Shown here one piece after another: positions 1 through 12,954 of a DNA stretch of 64,000 bases (positions within the stretch are counted from its first letter, which is position 1; each line of letters opens with the position of its first letter). Source of the DNA: Kalmusia sp. IMI 367209 (taxonomy: Eukaryota; Ascomycota; Dothideomycetes; Pleosporales; Didymosphaeriaceae); assembly GCA_027946365.1 (NCBI GenBank), contig JAPEUQ010000007.1, positions 2,136,774 through 2,200,773 on the forward strand, in the 5' to 3' direction. A program made the translations under genes and the position numbers. The notes under the pieces are model-generated. The model was not told the origin of the DNA. It searched no databases and was given only the letters and a program-made list of their open reading frames with translations.

Positions 1-1
1 T

Positions 2-225
2 TCTGCACTAAGTGCTCTTCAAGAAGCTACTGAGGCGTTCATGGTTGGATATCTTGAAGGTATGTACCTCTAATCAGTATATTAACTATTAAGTAAATAC
101 TTATTTTCCTAGACTGCCAAATGAATGCGATCCATGCAAAGAGGGTTACAATTCAGGTCAAAGATTCTTATTTGGCAAAGCGTTACTACCAAAGATACCA
201 TATCCTGCACGTTCTATCAAATTAA
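2..225 (+). CDS. Divergent histone H3-like protein, C-terminal part (5' cut by window edge)
   Basis: Two exons can be read, 2-59 and 113-225, separated by a 53-nt intron that starts GTATGT and ends TAG; the codon split across the junction restores Asp. The product carries the signature of the H3 histone-fold alpha-2 helix and loop 2: ALQEATEAFMVG, then LED, then NAIHAKRVTI, then a KD..LAKR segment. Canonical H3 has LQEASEAYLVG, AIHAKRVTI and KD.QLARR at exactly the same spacing. After LAKR the sequence departs from the RIRGERA ending and continues for about 15 residues (YYQRYHILHVLSN at the end) to a TAA. The N-terminal tail and alpha-1 helix lie off the window. Base composition is not RIP-like. 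It could be a CENP-A-type or another H3 variant, or a decaying H3 duplicate; what is visible does not decide between these. Family assignment is firm, subtype is not. Confidence 0.85.
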
Positions 226-591
226 GGAGAAAACCTGTTAGGGGTAGTAGTTATAGGTCATGAAGCTCTAGTAGCAATGAATCTAGTTATACTGTTATAA
301 TTAACTGTAATAAATGCGTGATAGTTGATATTACCTAGCTACCCTAGTATCCACCTTAACAATAATCATAATTAAAAACGACTAAGACGTAAATAGAAAT
401 ATATTAATTGATTATGATTACTCAGACCCTAGACATAACCATATACCCTAACCCTAACCCAACCCTGATTTTAGTAACCTAACTCCTAACCTATACCATT
501 ACTAGCGCTAAATTAATGGGTTTAGGTATAGGTTAGGTTAGGTCTTATGTAATCTGACCCAACCCCAACCCAACCTATACCCATTTGCCAG
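226..591. repeat. Intergenic stretch with telomere-like and inverted repeats
   Basis: No gene is seen. At 446-466 there are two exact CCCTAA units followed by degenerate ones. A G-rich run at 517-544 (TTAGG/TTTAGG units) faces a C-rich run at 556-583 that is nearly its reverse complement. A 13-bp block at 485-497 is perfectly inverted at 525-537. Homology to the GC-rich module copy begins only at about 592, so this patch sits exactly at the edge of the duplicated segment. Confidence 0.7.
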
Positions 592-2149
592 TCTAGTATA
601 ATTAGAGAAAAGATAAAGCTTATTATAGGCTATTATTAAGTAGAAGCTTTTAAAGAGTATCTCTAACATTTTTAATTACTAGAGGAAGAGCGTTAGTAGA
701 TATATAATATCTATAATAAAGATTAGTTTTACCCCTACTTATATTAGTCAAGGTAAGCTAACCCTAAGAGATAGATATACTTCTACTATACCTGTGGATT
801 AAGCTCGTGTTAATTAAGAGAATATTATATTTCTAGATAACTATGGCCAGATCTAGACTAAATTAGTAAATCTATCCTTAAATAATAACTAGCTATTCTA
901 GGGGTTAAACTAGTTAGTTGAGCAGAAGATACTAGAGTAACTTAAATTTAGTAGTTAAGTAAAGTTTCCTATATAATAGCTAACTATACTATAATGGAAC
1001 ATTAATTGGAGCCCTATAATTATAAGATGGTACCTGTACCTTAATTAGATAGGTAACCTTTAATATCTCTATGTTTAAATGGATGGTAAGCTGTAGGATA
1101 GATAATATAAATATAAACCCAGCCTAAAACCCCCTATCTATCCTATATTAAGTAATACTAGTAGTATTGGTTCACTACCTTTAATGAGGTTATTAAGCTT
1201 ACCTTAGAAATCTATGACTAGTGGGGACTAGTAGTCTAATTAACTAATTAAAATAAGCTAGCCAGCTTACTATAGATACGCAGTAGAGGTGACGTATAGG
1301 GCCTATTCTATCCTAGCCTTAAGTATAATATAGAGCCTCACCCATCTAGTAGTTACTGAAGAGGCTTCTTCTTAATAGTAAATAATAATATATATTATAG
1401 CTTATATAAATGGGTATCTATAGAGCTAGGTAGACGCTTCATTAACATCTAGGCGCTCCTTAAGACTAGGAAGCAGGAAGGGAAGCTTATGAATATCTTA
1501 ATAATATACATTAGTTAGTAGTTAAACTAGGAGCCTACTAAGGTCCTTAACTATAAGAATAATAAGCCTATGTTATAGAAGGACTTAGTGCCTACGCTAT
1601 GAGAAAGGTATAGAGAAGAGGCAGAAGCTACCTCACGGATCCTCTAATAATAGGTTCTTAACTATATATATAAGAATGGAAAAGAGTATACTAGTATAAT
1701 ATTTAAGTACTATCTCTATAAATATCTAGCCAGATATAAAAACGCCTATAGTATATACTTTAAGTATAAGGTATAAAGGAGACACTACTTATTATTATAG
1801 ACTTTACGGGGCTAGCTCTCTAGTATAAATATCTAGCCGACTTCCTTCTAGAGGAGATATATATAACTAGTATAGATCTTTTTTATTAATAATTATCTAA
1901 ATCGCGTGTATATTTATCTACTAAATCCTAGAAGTCGTCAACGACCTAGTACTCTAGTTAAAATATATAGACTAAAAGCTATTTATAATAATATAGTTAG
2001 TAATCTAATAGTAGATCTTAAATAATATATAGAAACGCTAGATAGTCCTAGTAAAGAGGAGTAGTCGTTAATAACTAAGGGGATAGAGATAACGCTTAAA
2101 ATGGCTAAGGGGATAGAGGTGACGCTTAAGACGCTCCCTAAAGAGCTAA
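592..2149 (+). pseudogene. RIP-killed copy of the ParB-like protein gene, 5' truncated
   Basis: This is the counterpart of the gene at 57,445-59,298, starting near its codon 131 and ending at the equivalent of the same TAA (2147-2149). In-frame TAG and TAA codons stand where the other copy has TGG, CAG or CAA. It preserves a TGG-derived TAG at about 852-854 where the GC-rich copy has lost a base. It also contains about 88 nt (roughly 872-963) that the GC-rich copy lacks. The 30-bp tandem unit near the 3' end is present here too (about 2070-2130), so that duplication predates the split of the copies. Confidence 0.9.
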
Positions 2150-2852
2150 GTATACCCATTCTAATCTAAAGATAAGAAGTATCTATAATATATTAATAGT
2201 ATAGGTCTTTATTTCCTAGAGTATAGATGGTATTATATAGGCATAAATCTATAAAAGAGTAAGACGCTACCTAAACCTTATAATATAGATTATAAGTAGT
2301 ATTAGGTAGAGAGTCGCCGTATAATAACGTAAGTAACCTTATCCTAAATAAGCTACGTAGCCTTTATAAATAATATTATTAGTAGAAGGATCTAATATAT
2401 TAGGTCTTCTTAATAATTATTACTAGATTAATAACTACTGCTAGACTCTACTAGCCTACAGATTCTAAGCGAGCTAGCCCCATATAGACTATTATAGACT
2501 TATAATATTAGAGGTAAAGAATATTAGTAAAATATAATATAAAGTAAGTTTACTAATCTTAAATAATTAATGTGGTTCCTTACTAGTCTAGACGGCCTAA
2601 ATAGTATAAAGTTATTATATAGATAGGAGTACTAGTTCCTATAAATTACCTAGACTATATATTATCTTCTAGACTTTATATGTTTAGCGTTAGTGCGGCT
2701 GATAATTTAATATTAAATAAATATATATTATATTTTACTTTAAAGTTCCTTTTCCTTATAACTTATTTTTAGGGGTAAGGGATAGGACTTAGTACCTACT
2801 CTACTACTTTTATCCCTAAAAGTAGCTCCTCCTCTATACTATTCTATTAATA

Positions 2853-5800
2853 ATAGATCTATTATTAGATGAGGTAGGCCTAGGTCCGCTTAGTAATATA
2901 GACTAGTGGCTAAACTTTTTATCTATCATTCCTATAACGCCTATACCTGCATCTATAATGCCTACATCTATACCTATAATACCTATATCTATATATACAT
3001 CTATAATACTTACATCTATAATATCTATATCTACACCTATACCTATAATACTTATACCTACAACATCTATATCTATAATATATATATCTATAACACCTAT
3101 ACCTATAACGTATCCAACATACCTAATATATAAATAAGAGAGTAATAATAATTTATCTAATACTTCTAAAGATAACGCTAAACCCTAGGATAATATTACG
3201 CCTTATAAATTAAGATAGAATAATAACGAAGATAGTTTTAGTAATAAAGAATAGATAATTATAATATTTAAATAATATATATGGAAGATTAACTATATAA
3301 AGGGGATTATAAGTTTAAGGATAAGTAATAGATATATAGGAGAACTTATATAGCTATTAACTATATAGTAGTGTAAGACTTTATCATAGTAATAGAGTAT
3401 ATCTCTTTTAATAATAGTTACGCCACCGATATACTATAAAGGTGATATATACTTAACTATAAAAGTTAAAAAGCTAGCTCATAAGCTATAGTACTAAAGG
3501 ATGACTATATATCCTTCTTTTTCTTAACCTTCTTATAATTGTCGGTCAGCCACTAAGGCCAATTATATAATAGTTAAGCCGGTTCTTTAATAATATAATA
3601 ATAAGCTTTAAGAACTAGAGGACCTTATATAGCTATAAGTATATCTATAGACTATTATTTAACCTAAAATATTAGATATTTTGGCTAACAATCGTTACTA
3701 TAAGGAGGCCTAGTACCTTATTATATACCTAATTACTAATCTACCTAAAGAGCTTTTAATAAGAGGTAAACTTTAAAGATATTATAAGAAGATATTCTAA
3801 TATAGTATCCTAGAAGACTACTACGCGGAATTCCTAATCTTATATATTAAATAGATCTTCCTCATCGGCGAACTACTAGGCGAGGATATAGAGTTATTAT
3901 AAAGACTAGGTAATTTATATATATAAAAGATAACCGTTAATAAGTAGATGCTATTCTAAGAGAAATTTATAATAGAGTGACCCATATACGTTAGATAGAG
4001 TACGCGAGACGCCTTTTAATTAAAAAATAAACTAGTGTTCTATATATATAACTATAATATAAATATTAAGATTAAGGTAATAGAGTAGCTATAATTAGTA
4101 CTAAAGGAGACTTAACTTTAATCTAAAGAAGATAAATTTAATTTATTAGATAAAGAGACTAGAGAGACTATAGAGTAGAAAGATATTATTACGTCTAATA
4201 AACTGGCTGAAAGTAAAGTACTAGAGGCTAGTAATTTTTATATTAGTTATAACTATTAAAGTCTCTTTACTAGCGGACTCAACTAGCTATAAATAAAGTT
4301 AAAATAAAAGTATATTCTTAATAATATTAAAACTATCTTTTATACGCTAGCGGTTAATATTAATTACCTAAATAAATAGTCTCTAGATCTATATAGTAAT
4401 AGACTAGTATGCTATCTTCTAGCTAATTATAATAAGATTCTTAGGGAATATTAAGGGCGCTAAGACTTTACCTTCTACCCACTTACGTTCTATCTAGTCT
4501 ATAGTAACTTCTCATTAGCATAGCCGCTAGCGTTCCTTATAGATAACCTCCTTATAATTATATAGGAGAATATAAGCTACTAGTATAATAGAGTAAATAT
4601 ACTAAAGTATAAATACTTTTAGGTATACTCTAATATTAAAGGAGCATTTAATATAGGCCTAATAATCTATTTACTACTAAAGATATTATAACTATAGCAC
4701 TAACGCTCCTAATTATAATAGAGCACTACCTATATAGGTGGTAATGAAGCGGAATTACCTTTATAATATTTAAAAAGGGTAGCTAATGTCTAATAACTCT
4801 AAAGTATTTAGGCCCTTTATTTATAAATGATAGCATATTAGGTAGGCTATCTAAGAGAAAGAGTATATCTTTAGGATAGAGTAGGTGCTCTCCGTATAGA
4901 TATTAAGGCTAAATAAGAATAGGTGGAGCTTCTCTACTATCCTTATCTCTATCTTTTAGTTAATACGTTTCTTCCTTAAAGAGTTATAATACTATATATA
5001 TCTCTTTCACTCCTTTATATTATCTATATTTTCTAGTATTTTAATATTCTTTATAAACCTCTTTATATAGGCGATTAATAATCTCTATACTTAATTTAAG
5101 ATTACTAGCTCTAAGAGACTATATATAGTATTAATAGAGGGTATATCTATTCTTAATTATTTAGATAGCTACTACTTTATTAGCTTTCTAAGATTCCTAA
5201 TAGGCTTAATACTCACCCCACTTAGGACGATCGATAGTATTAAATAGAATAAATAACTATTTATTAACTCTAGTATTTAGCCTATAAGGTACTAACTATC
5301 TTAGCCTCACGTAGTGGCCTTGATGCGGGAATAGATAGCCTATTCTAATATATATAGTATCTATCACCTTTTATTACTCACTAGAGGTTGTAGCTAGCTA
5401 CTATAGTAAAGTATAGTTTAGGGAGCTAGGTAGACTATAGGTATAAGGGCTGAGTAGTACTAAGAGGTTTATTAAAGAAATATTATAGAAACTCTAAAAG
5501 CCTTAAATAATTATCTTTATTACTAGCCGCCTCCATTAAGCGTTGAATAAGGGTAGTTAAGGTTAAGAAGGGGACGGTAATAGTCTGGAGATGCTATAAT
5601 TACTAGAAGAATAATAGGAGTAGATAAGGTAATAGGCATAGAGTGAGGACCCCTTCTTATAAAGGTTTAACTTTTAAGCGCTATTTTAGCCATTATAAAG
5701 AAGCCAGCTAACTATTATAGATTATAGAAAGTACTAGTCGATCGTTCCCTACTACTTAATATAAAGAATAGTTATATTCTCTATTATATTTCTAACCGCG

Positions 5801-6735
5801 TGACGCGACTTTATGTAGGATCTATATAATAGCTATATATAACATAACCTAGTAGTAGAAAGGCCATTCTATTTATAGAATATAACCTAGTTCTTAATAC
5901 TCTACGCTACTATATGATATACTAGGGAGAAGACTATAAATAAAGACTAATAGGTTGGCGTAATTATTACATCTATATTTATATATTAGATTAAGTATAT
6001 ACTAGGCTTCTACTAGGTTAAGGTTAGCTCCTAGAGGGTTATCTAGCTAATAGGATTAGCCCCTATAGTATTAGCTATCGCGGTGAGGCCTGGTAGCCTT
6101 AAGTATTTAGTTATTAAGGTGGAATACTAGGCGAAGTAACTATTATTATAATAGAGTATAATTAACTTTAACTATAAGTTATTCTTCCACGTTATACCGC
6201 TACTAATAGAGAATAACTTTTAATGGTATAAGAAGCTCTTTATAATAGATAATTACATCATATTAGAGTACTACTAGATAATTTATTAGTATCTAACTAA
6301 GTGTCTGGGCGATCCGCTTTATAATCTAATATTTATAATAATATTAATATTAGTCTCCTCATCTATAATACCTATTATAGTACCTAAAGCGTAGGCGTTT
6401 AGTATAGAATCTAAGAAGAAGACTAACTTATTTATAGTAAGCCTAGTAATTAGGATACTCTAGTTTCTACGATCTAGATTCTTTCCTTAAAATAATAATA
6501 ATATGGATAACGTAGTACTATAGATATTAGAGATAATAAAGAAGATTAGTAAATTAGTAAAAGATAAGATATAGATAGAGCTAATAACTAATACTATAAA
6601 ATATAAGGAGTTAGTAATTAATTACTATGAGAACTAGGCTAGATAGAGATCTTTTAAAATAATTAAGATAGTCCGTATAATAGTAAGGTTAGGCTTTAGG
6701 ATTAAGAGTCCTACTTAATTAATATAAGGGCTTAA
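2853..6735 (+). pseudogene. RIP-killed copy of the large unrecognised protein gene
   Basis: This is the counterpart of 59,629-63,261. The start codon has become ATA (2853-2855) and the stop is the equivalent TAA at 6733-6735. Premature TAA/TAG codons fall throughout at former Trp, Gln and Arg codons. Apart from these the frame runs on across positions where the GC-rich copy is shifted (about 3830, 4150, 5215 and 6395), so it is a useful frame reference. The low-complexity stretch at about 2935-3135 corresponds to the proline/threonine-type repeat of the GC-rich copy, now mostly CTATAx units. Confidence 0.9.
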
Positions 6736-8830
6736 TATCCCTTTAATTAGATATGGTAGGGTTTATAGGGTTTATCTTTTAGAGTAATGATTCTATCTAG
6801 GTTAAGTGCTATACTTTTATTATAATAGACTCGTAGATCAACTTTACTTTTATGAATAATTATTAAGGATAGACCATTATAGATATTATAATTATAATAG
6901 ATTATACTCTTAAATATATTTACCTACGGACTCATCTATACTAGTATCTATAGTAGAACATAAACCCCCGTCATAGAAATGAGTAGGATAAGTGCCTAAT
7001 TATATATAACGTATCTCTAACTAGTAATAAACGTATAGGGTATTAGCTTTATAATCTATATATTAGATTATAATTAGATTAGTATAAATACTTTATAGTC
7101 CTTTATAATACTGAAGAGATATGATATTTATATAATAATACTAGAGTATTTATTATAGTTAAGTAAGTAATAGATTAATATCTATACGTTTATATAACTA
7201 TTCTATTATATACACGACGTTATATAGTAAAGTAGTAATAATATAGATTTTATTAGTTCTTTCGTATAATGTATAATTGCAAAAAAGAAAAAAAAAAAAA
7301 TAAATATTAACTAGATAGTATAAACCATAATATTTATACTAATCTTAAATAGTTTTATAAGAGGCTTATAGTATAATATTTTAATTCTCTATACTTTCAT
7401 GACTCCTTTATAAGACCTAAGTAGTTAGGTAGTTTCTTTGAGTAGATATAGTTGCTGGAGCGTAGTAGATCTACCCTAAGACTTAAGCTATAATTATGGG
7501 AATCGAGAGGTAAGTAAAAGTTAAGTAGTAATATAAAATAGTATATTATTATAGACTATAATGATATACTATAGACTATATTATATAAAGATATACGTAT
7601 AAGGTATTTAGACTAGCTACGTTCCTATTAGGAATGAAGCTATAGTAATCCTTAATATATTATAAATAAAATTATAAAATTATCTAGAGGTATTATACTA
7701 ATATCTATTATATTACTAACTATCTTTTATTATTTACTCCTTTAGCTTAAAGAAGAGTCGCCTAGATAATATTTCTATTTAGTCCTCTTACGCAGCATTA
7801 TTAGCATCTACTATAGTAGAAGAGTTATCCCTTCATCCCCTTTCTAAATAAAATATCTATCTACTTAAACTATATAAACTTTTAAGACTATTATTTAAAG
7901 TATACGCTATGTAATAATTTAAAATATAGATATCTATATAAGATTTTTTTTATTCCTTCTCATACTAATTATCGATCTAAAAAATACTTAATAGCCTCTT
8001 ATAATATAAATAAGACCTAATAGTAGAAAATACTATAGTATAAAAGTACTTAATATAGATAAATTAGTATATAATAAATATCTCTACATCTATATTATTA
8101 TTCTAGCGTATATATAATATAATATAGTAAAGAAGTTTTAGTTAGAATTTTTTTATTATTTTATATAATGTCTTATTTTAAGAAAAACTATTAGTATATA
8201 TTAGCAACCAGACCTTATACGCTAGTCCTTAAATAAGTCTAGTAAAGGGCCTATAGTATAATATATATATAAATGAAAGCTTTAGTAACTATTTTATAAA
8301 ATCTAGATATAGTTATATAGTTCTTTGGGTAGGCGTAGTAATGGATAATTATATTAAAGTATAGTAAGACTACTATAAAGATATAAGATATAATTATAAG
8401 ATATAAAGAAGGAATATAAAGTTATTATATAAAATAGTATACTACTTTATAATAGACTATTATAGTATACTATAGATTATTATAGATTACACGTAAAGGT
8501 GGGTAGGAATAGAGATAGAAAAGGCGCTTAGACTCTAAGATACGTCCCTAGTAGGAATACAGCTACAGTGGTACTGATTAACGTTATAAATTAAACTATA
8601 TAGATGATTAGAAAACTCTAAAGATATTATATTATACTAGAATATTTATTATAATACTAACTTTATATATATAAAATATTATATTTTATTATCTAGAATC
8701 CATCGCTCACTCCTTAGGCTTAAAGAGCTCTATTAGTAATAATTTTATTTAGTCCTCTCATATAGCACCATCGCTACCTATTATACTAGAAGAGTTATAA
8801 TTAATCTTTCTATACCCTCTTTATCTTCTT
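6736..8830. repeat. 3' flank of the RIP copy with an internal direct duplication
   Basis: No gene is seen. Two stretches, about 7490-7870 and about 8390-8830, are related: each runs through a TATAGACTATNNTATACTATAGA cluster, an acceptor-like GCTATAG/GCTACAG patch, and a block ending TTTAGTCCTCT followed by a tract with TAGAAGAGTTA. The same tract occurs once in the GC-rich copy at about 63,740-63,870. The duplication is therefore specific to this copy or was lost in the other. Confidence 0.6.
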
Positions 8831-11800
8831 CGTCCCTCTCCTTTATTATCTTTAACCTCTAGGACTCTGCTCAGTAGTAGAGGCGCTTTAATCTATAGAA
8901 GTGGCTTCTCCTATATTGGCCCCTATAATCTTAAGCCCTAACCACGCCTCTAACGCCTAGCTAATAGTATATATTTATAGGTTTACCTTCTCTACTAGTA
9001 CTAGCTAGATAGTCTATTTTACCCACGCGTAAGGTCTGCTTAATCTAGGTAGTAGTAATAGACTTATATAATATAAGGTAGAGAATACTTTAATTAAGCT
9101 TCTAGGTAGTATTATACTATTAGATAGTCTAGTATAGGCGCTTCCGAAAGTCCTTTAGATTAATATAAAAAAGTCTAAGTTAAAGATTACACTATACCTC
9201 TAAATAAATTTTATTTTAGCTACTATAACTACTATTCCGTCCCTACTCCCTATCTATACGCTAGAGCTTCTTAATCTTCTTAATATAATAGCGTTCTAGG
9301 AGGGCCATCGCCTAGTAGTATTAGATATCTATATATATTTTTATTATCTTAAACGGAGAACCACGTCCTAGGCCTAGTAGAATTAATTATTAATAAGGAT
9401 ACGCTAGGATATACCTTCCACGCCTATCTAGACTATAGAGGAGGTGGGCGTTAGAGATATTATTATACTAAAGATTCTAGTATTAAAGGGATCCCTACGC
9501 TTATATTAATTCTATAGAAAGGTGGAGGTATAGCCTTATATAATCTTATTACTAAGTAAGTGGGCTTTCTTAAGCATAGCTACGGATGTATAGTATGGGT
9601 AGATTATTTTAGTATAAAAGTTTAACTTCCCTATAGACTATTATAGAATTTACGTAACCAGCGTTTCGTCCTTACGTATAATAGTATTAAAGGCTACTAT
9701 TTCCTTATAATTAATATTAGCCAGAGGCGGTTAAAGCGTTAAAGTATATTACCTTATAGTTATAATATGCTAGGCCTTATTAAAGGAGTATTATTATTAT
9801 TAGGTATATATATTATTCTCTACTACTTTTAAAGCTATATTTACTTTTTACTACTACTACTACTATTACTACTATTACTACTGAGTTGGGGATTGGAGTC
9901 GAAGGCGCTAAGGACTTATAGAGTTAATATTCTCTCTAGTAGAATATTTATAGCTATAGTTAAATATACTTATATTATCTTTATACTTTATCTCTTTTTA
10001 TTTATAGTCTTATCGGCGTCGTTTACTTTATAATAGCTATAATATTTATATGCCTAGTAGCTACCATCCGTTTATATTTACCTAGAATTAAGTTATATAT
10101 ATAGTGGTCTATATAAAGCCACTCTATATTAAATAGGATATTCTATAAAAGGGACTGCCTTACTAGCCATATTACTATAAATAAGGAGTGGGTGATAAAG
10201 ACTAGCTTATAGAAGGATATTTTAGTCACGCGTAGGGGAAAGATTTATCTAGTATTATATTAGACTAGTATTATATTCTTATCTTTATTACTATTAATTA
10301 TTATATACGGCTCCTAGGCTATTTATACTAGTAGTACTCGATACGCGTCATTAGGCGTATAATAGATATATCTAGATATAAGATTTATTTTTACTTCTAT
10401 AGAGAAGTTCCGCTAACCCCTATCCTACTATTATATGGCTAAGCTAGTATAGTCGGGCAGCGTAGATAGAGGTGAGGATAGTAATAAGTTTAAGTGGGAC
10501 GTTAATAATGATATGATTAAGACGTAGGAAAAAGGAGATAGTAGATTTTTAAGACGTGATCTTATTTACTATAAGCTATTCTAGCGTATTAGGGCGTTCA
10601 TGCGTTAAAGTAAAGTATATAGTAGTATATATTATATTATATTATAAATAAATTAGACCTAGGATGAGAGACTAATAATCGTGACGGTATTATTACTAAG
10701 CTGGCCTATATATATCTTATACGTTATTAGTTAATCTATAACTTAACCTAATTATTATATTAACTTAGCATAACTACTATAAGGCTTAACTTAATTACTA
10801 GATCTACTTAACCTATCTACTACGTTATCTTATAATCTATCTAGTATTACGTAATAATTAGTTATTAATATATAAGTTTACTAGGTTGTAAAAGGTTATC
10901 CTACTATTATAATAACTCTTAAGGAGTATATCTAATACTATAGGAGGGTACTATTAACGATAGTATATTTAGAGAAATATAAATAATTATAGGTAGAGTA
11001 CTAGTAAAGTCTATAATAATAATCTAAAGACTATTATAAATTACTATAAAATTATAAAGATTACTAATAATTAGAAGTATAGGCTATAGTGGGAAATGAA
11101 CCGGAGCTATCTAGATTATTATCTAGATATATGAGTAATCTAACGGGTGTAAGAGCTCTAAAATGACTCTCTAATCCTAATTTATATATATATAAGAAGT
11201 CTATATTATAAAGGACCTTTTCTCCTTATCTAATATCTTAAAACCTTAAGGTAGATTATAGATATAATAATACTTAATTAACTCTTCTTTAGACTTAATT
11301 AAACTCGCTCGTTACGTGGAAGTCTATTATAGTAGAATAGAAAGGTTTATAGTAGATTATTTAGTTCTATTAATCTAATTTACTAGGTAATATATATCAG
11401 ATAATAGGTAATGTTAGCCCACCTCATAATAGTTAACTATAATTATTAATAATTTTTAGTAGTCTCTAGAAGTCTCTAATAGTCTATAATAATATATTAT
11501 TATCTAGACTTTTATTTAAGCTCTAGCGTTATAGAATGGTATGATTAGAGGAAGTAGAGTTTTATTTATTATAATAATAACTTTAGACTATTAGAAGTAG
11601 TATGATTAGTTATTAGAAGATAAAGAATCTTAGAATGAGGATTAGAACTATACTAACTAACTATAACTCCTTATACTAAGTATTGACGGAGGTTGGCTAT
11701 TAACGATAGTTAATTAACCTAGAGTTAAAAGATAAGGTTAAAGAAAGTAGGGCCCTAGAGATAAATAGAATTAATTAACCCTTAATTAAATCTATAAAAT

Positions 11801-12606
11801 AGTTCATCTATAGTTTAGCTAACGGTGCTAAAAATTAATAGTAAAAGTCTTACTACCTTAATTAGTTTTATAATATAATGTAATGATCTTAACGTAATCC
11901 TTTAGTAATACTAAAAGACTATACCGATTATATAAGCTAGAAAGGCTTAGCTAAAGGCTAAATGTGTTATCTATAATATCTAGATTAAGATTAATTCTAA
12001 AGTATATATTCCACTATTATAAAAACTAGTTAAATTAAGGCTACCTCATCTAATGGATTACCTAGTAGTGGTAAATATTAAAACCTTTAAAAATAATTAG
12101 AGATATCCCCTATAGGATAAAAAGGCGTTTAAGGAGGATATTAAATACTATAAAATCCTCTATGAGTTATTTAAGAGTGATAGACATGACTATGACACGG
12201 AGAGAATAAATCTATAATAAGTAGTCTCCTTTATTTAGTTAATTATATCTCTATATCTACTCTACTCTTACTATCTTCCTAAAACGCTAGTATATAATTA
12301 ATTTATTAATTTAAGATTAGTGATCGGCATTAACGATTAATTTAAAATAATAAGAACTTATAATTAATATCTATCTATGCTAAACCCCTATAAAGTACTA
12401 TAAGATGGGATATATAACTAGTAGAATATAACTAGGTAGCTATAGAAGTAGAGATATATAATATCTCTAAGTTAGCATTAACTAACGCAGTAACAAGCGA
12501 TTTTCTAATAGCTATAAATAAGATTATAAATACCTAGGTTATAGCGTTTAAGGAGAACTCTCGTTATATTACTAGGATGACTAGGTGAGAGATGGTGAAA
12601 CGATTC
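8831..12606. other. RIP-degraded AT-rich DNA without recognisable gene
   Basis: Every frame is broken by TAA/TAG at short intervals and CpA is rare. A (CTA)n microsatellite lies at 9849-9882. I could not identify a protein family in any frame. The right edge is cut by the LTR element that starts at 12,607. Confidence 0.6.
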
Positions 12607-12954
12607 TGTAATGGGGCGGTCGTGAGGCTGTCTTAAAGGGGGTAAGTAGGAAATGAGGATATATAGGGTTATATAGTTATAAGGGGTAAACGTTAATTAA
12701 CTACTATAAGTATTAATTACTAATAGGGTTAATGGTAGTCTTCCATAAAGAACTACTTATAAGAGAATTTAATAGATTAATAATAAGGATTACAGGTAGT
12801 TATTCATTATCTCTATATACTACTATCTAGGGTTGGCTCTATAGGCTCTATGGGTAGAGTCTATAGAGTTGGCTCTATAGGCTCTATAGATAGAGCCTAT
12901 AGAGTCATTATGTAATTATATTATATATTTATATTATACTTAGTATTACTTCCG
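12607..12954 (-). repeat. LTR of Ty3/gypsy element (3' LTR by coding orientation)
   Basis: The stretch is a near copy of 19,126-19,473 and has the same length, 348 bp. It starts TGTAAT on the plus strand, which is ...ATTACA on the coding strand. Positions about 12,834-12,904 hold imperfect palindromes built from GGCTCTATAGGCTCTAT and its complement, able to form a long hairpin. Differences from the partner are mostly transitions. The outer end near 12,954 is not the usual TG/CA, so that boundary is approximate. Confidence 0.9.

Larger units (their letters stand above)
592..7970 (+). repeat. RIP-mutated copy of the segment at 57,836-64,000
   Basis: The stretch aligns collinearly and in the same orientation with the right end of the window. 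Anchors include 751 with 57,998, 1164 with 58,318, 3541 with 60,301, 6300 with 62,830, and 7844 with about 63,886. Differences are overwhelmingly C-to-T and G-to-A (for example CAG to TAG and TGG to TAG), which is the RIP signature. The copy lacks the first 390 nt or so of the first gene. It is longer than the GC-rich copy at several places: about 88 nt near 870-963, about 370 nt between the two genes, about 210 nt near 5840-6065 and about 320 nt near 7270-7590. Homology still runs at position 64,000, so the duplicated unit extends past the window. Confidence 0.95.

Noticed and set aside
2906..3133. Tyr/Asn/Ile-rich open frame of 75 codons
   Set aside because: It is the RIP-mutated counterpart of the repeat at 59,693-59,890 and lies within a dead gene copy.
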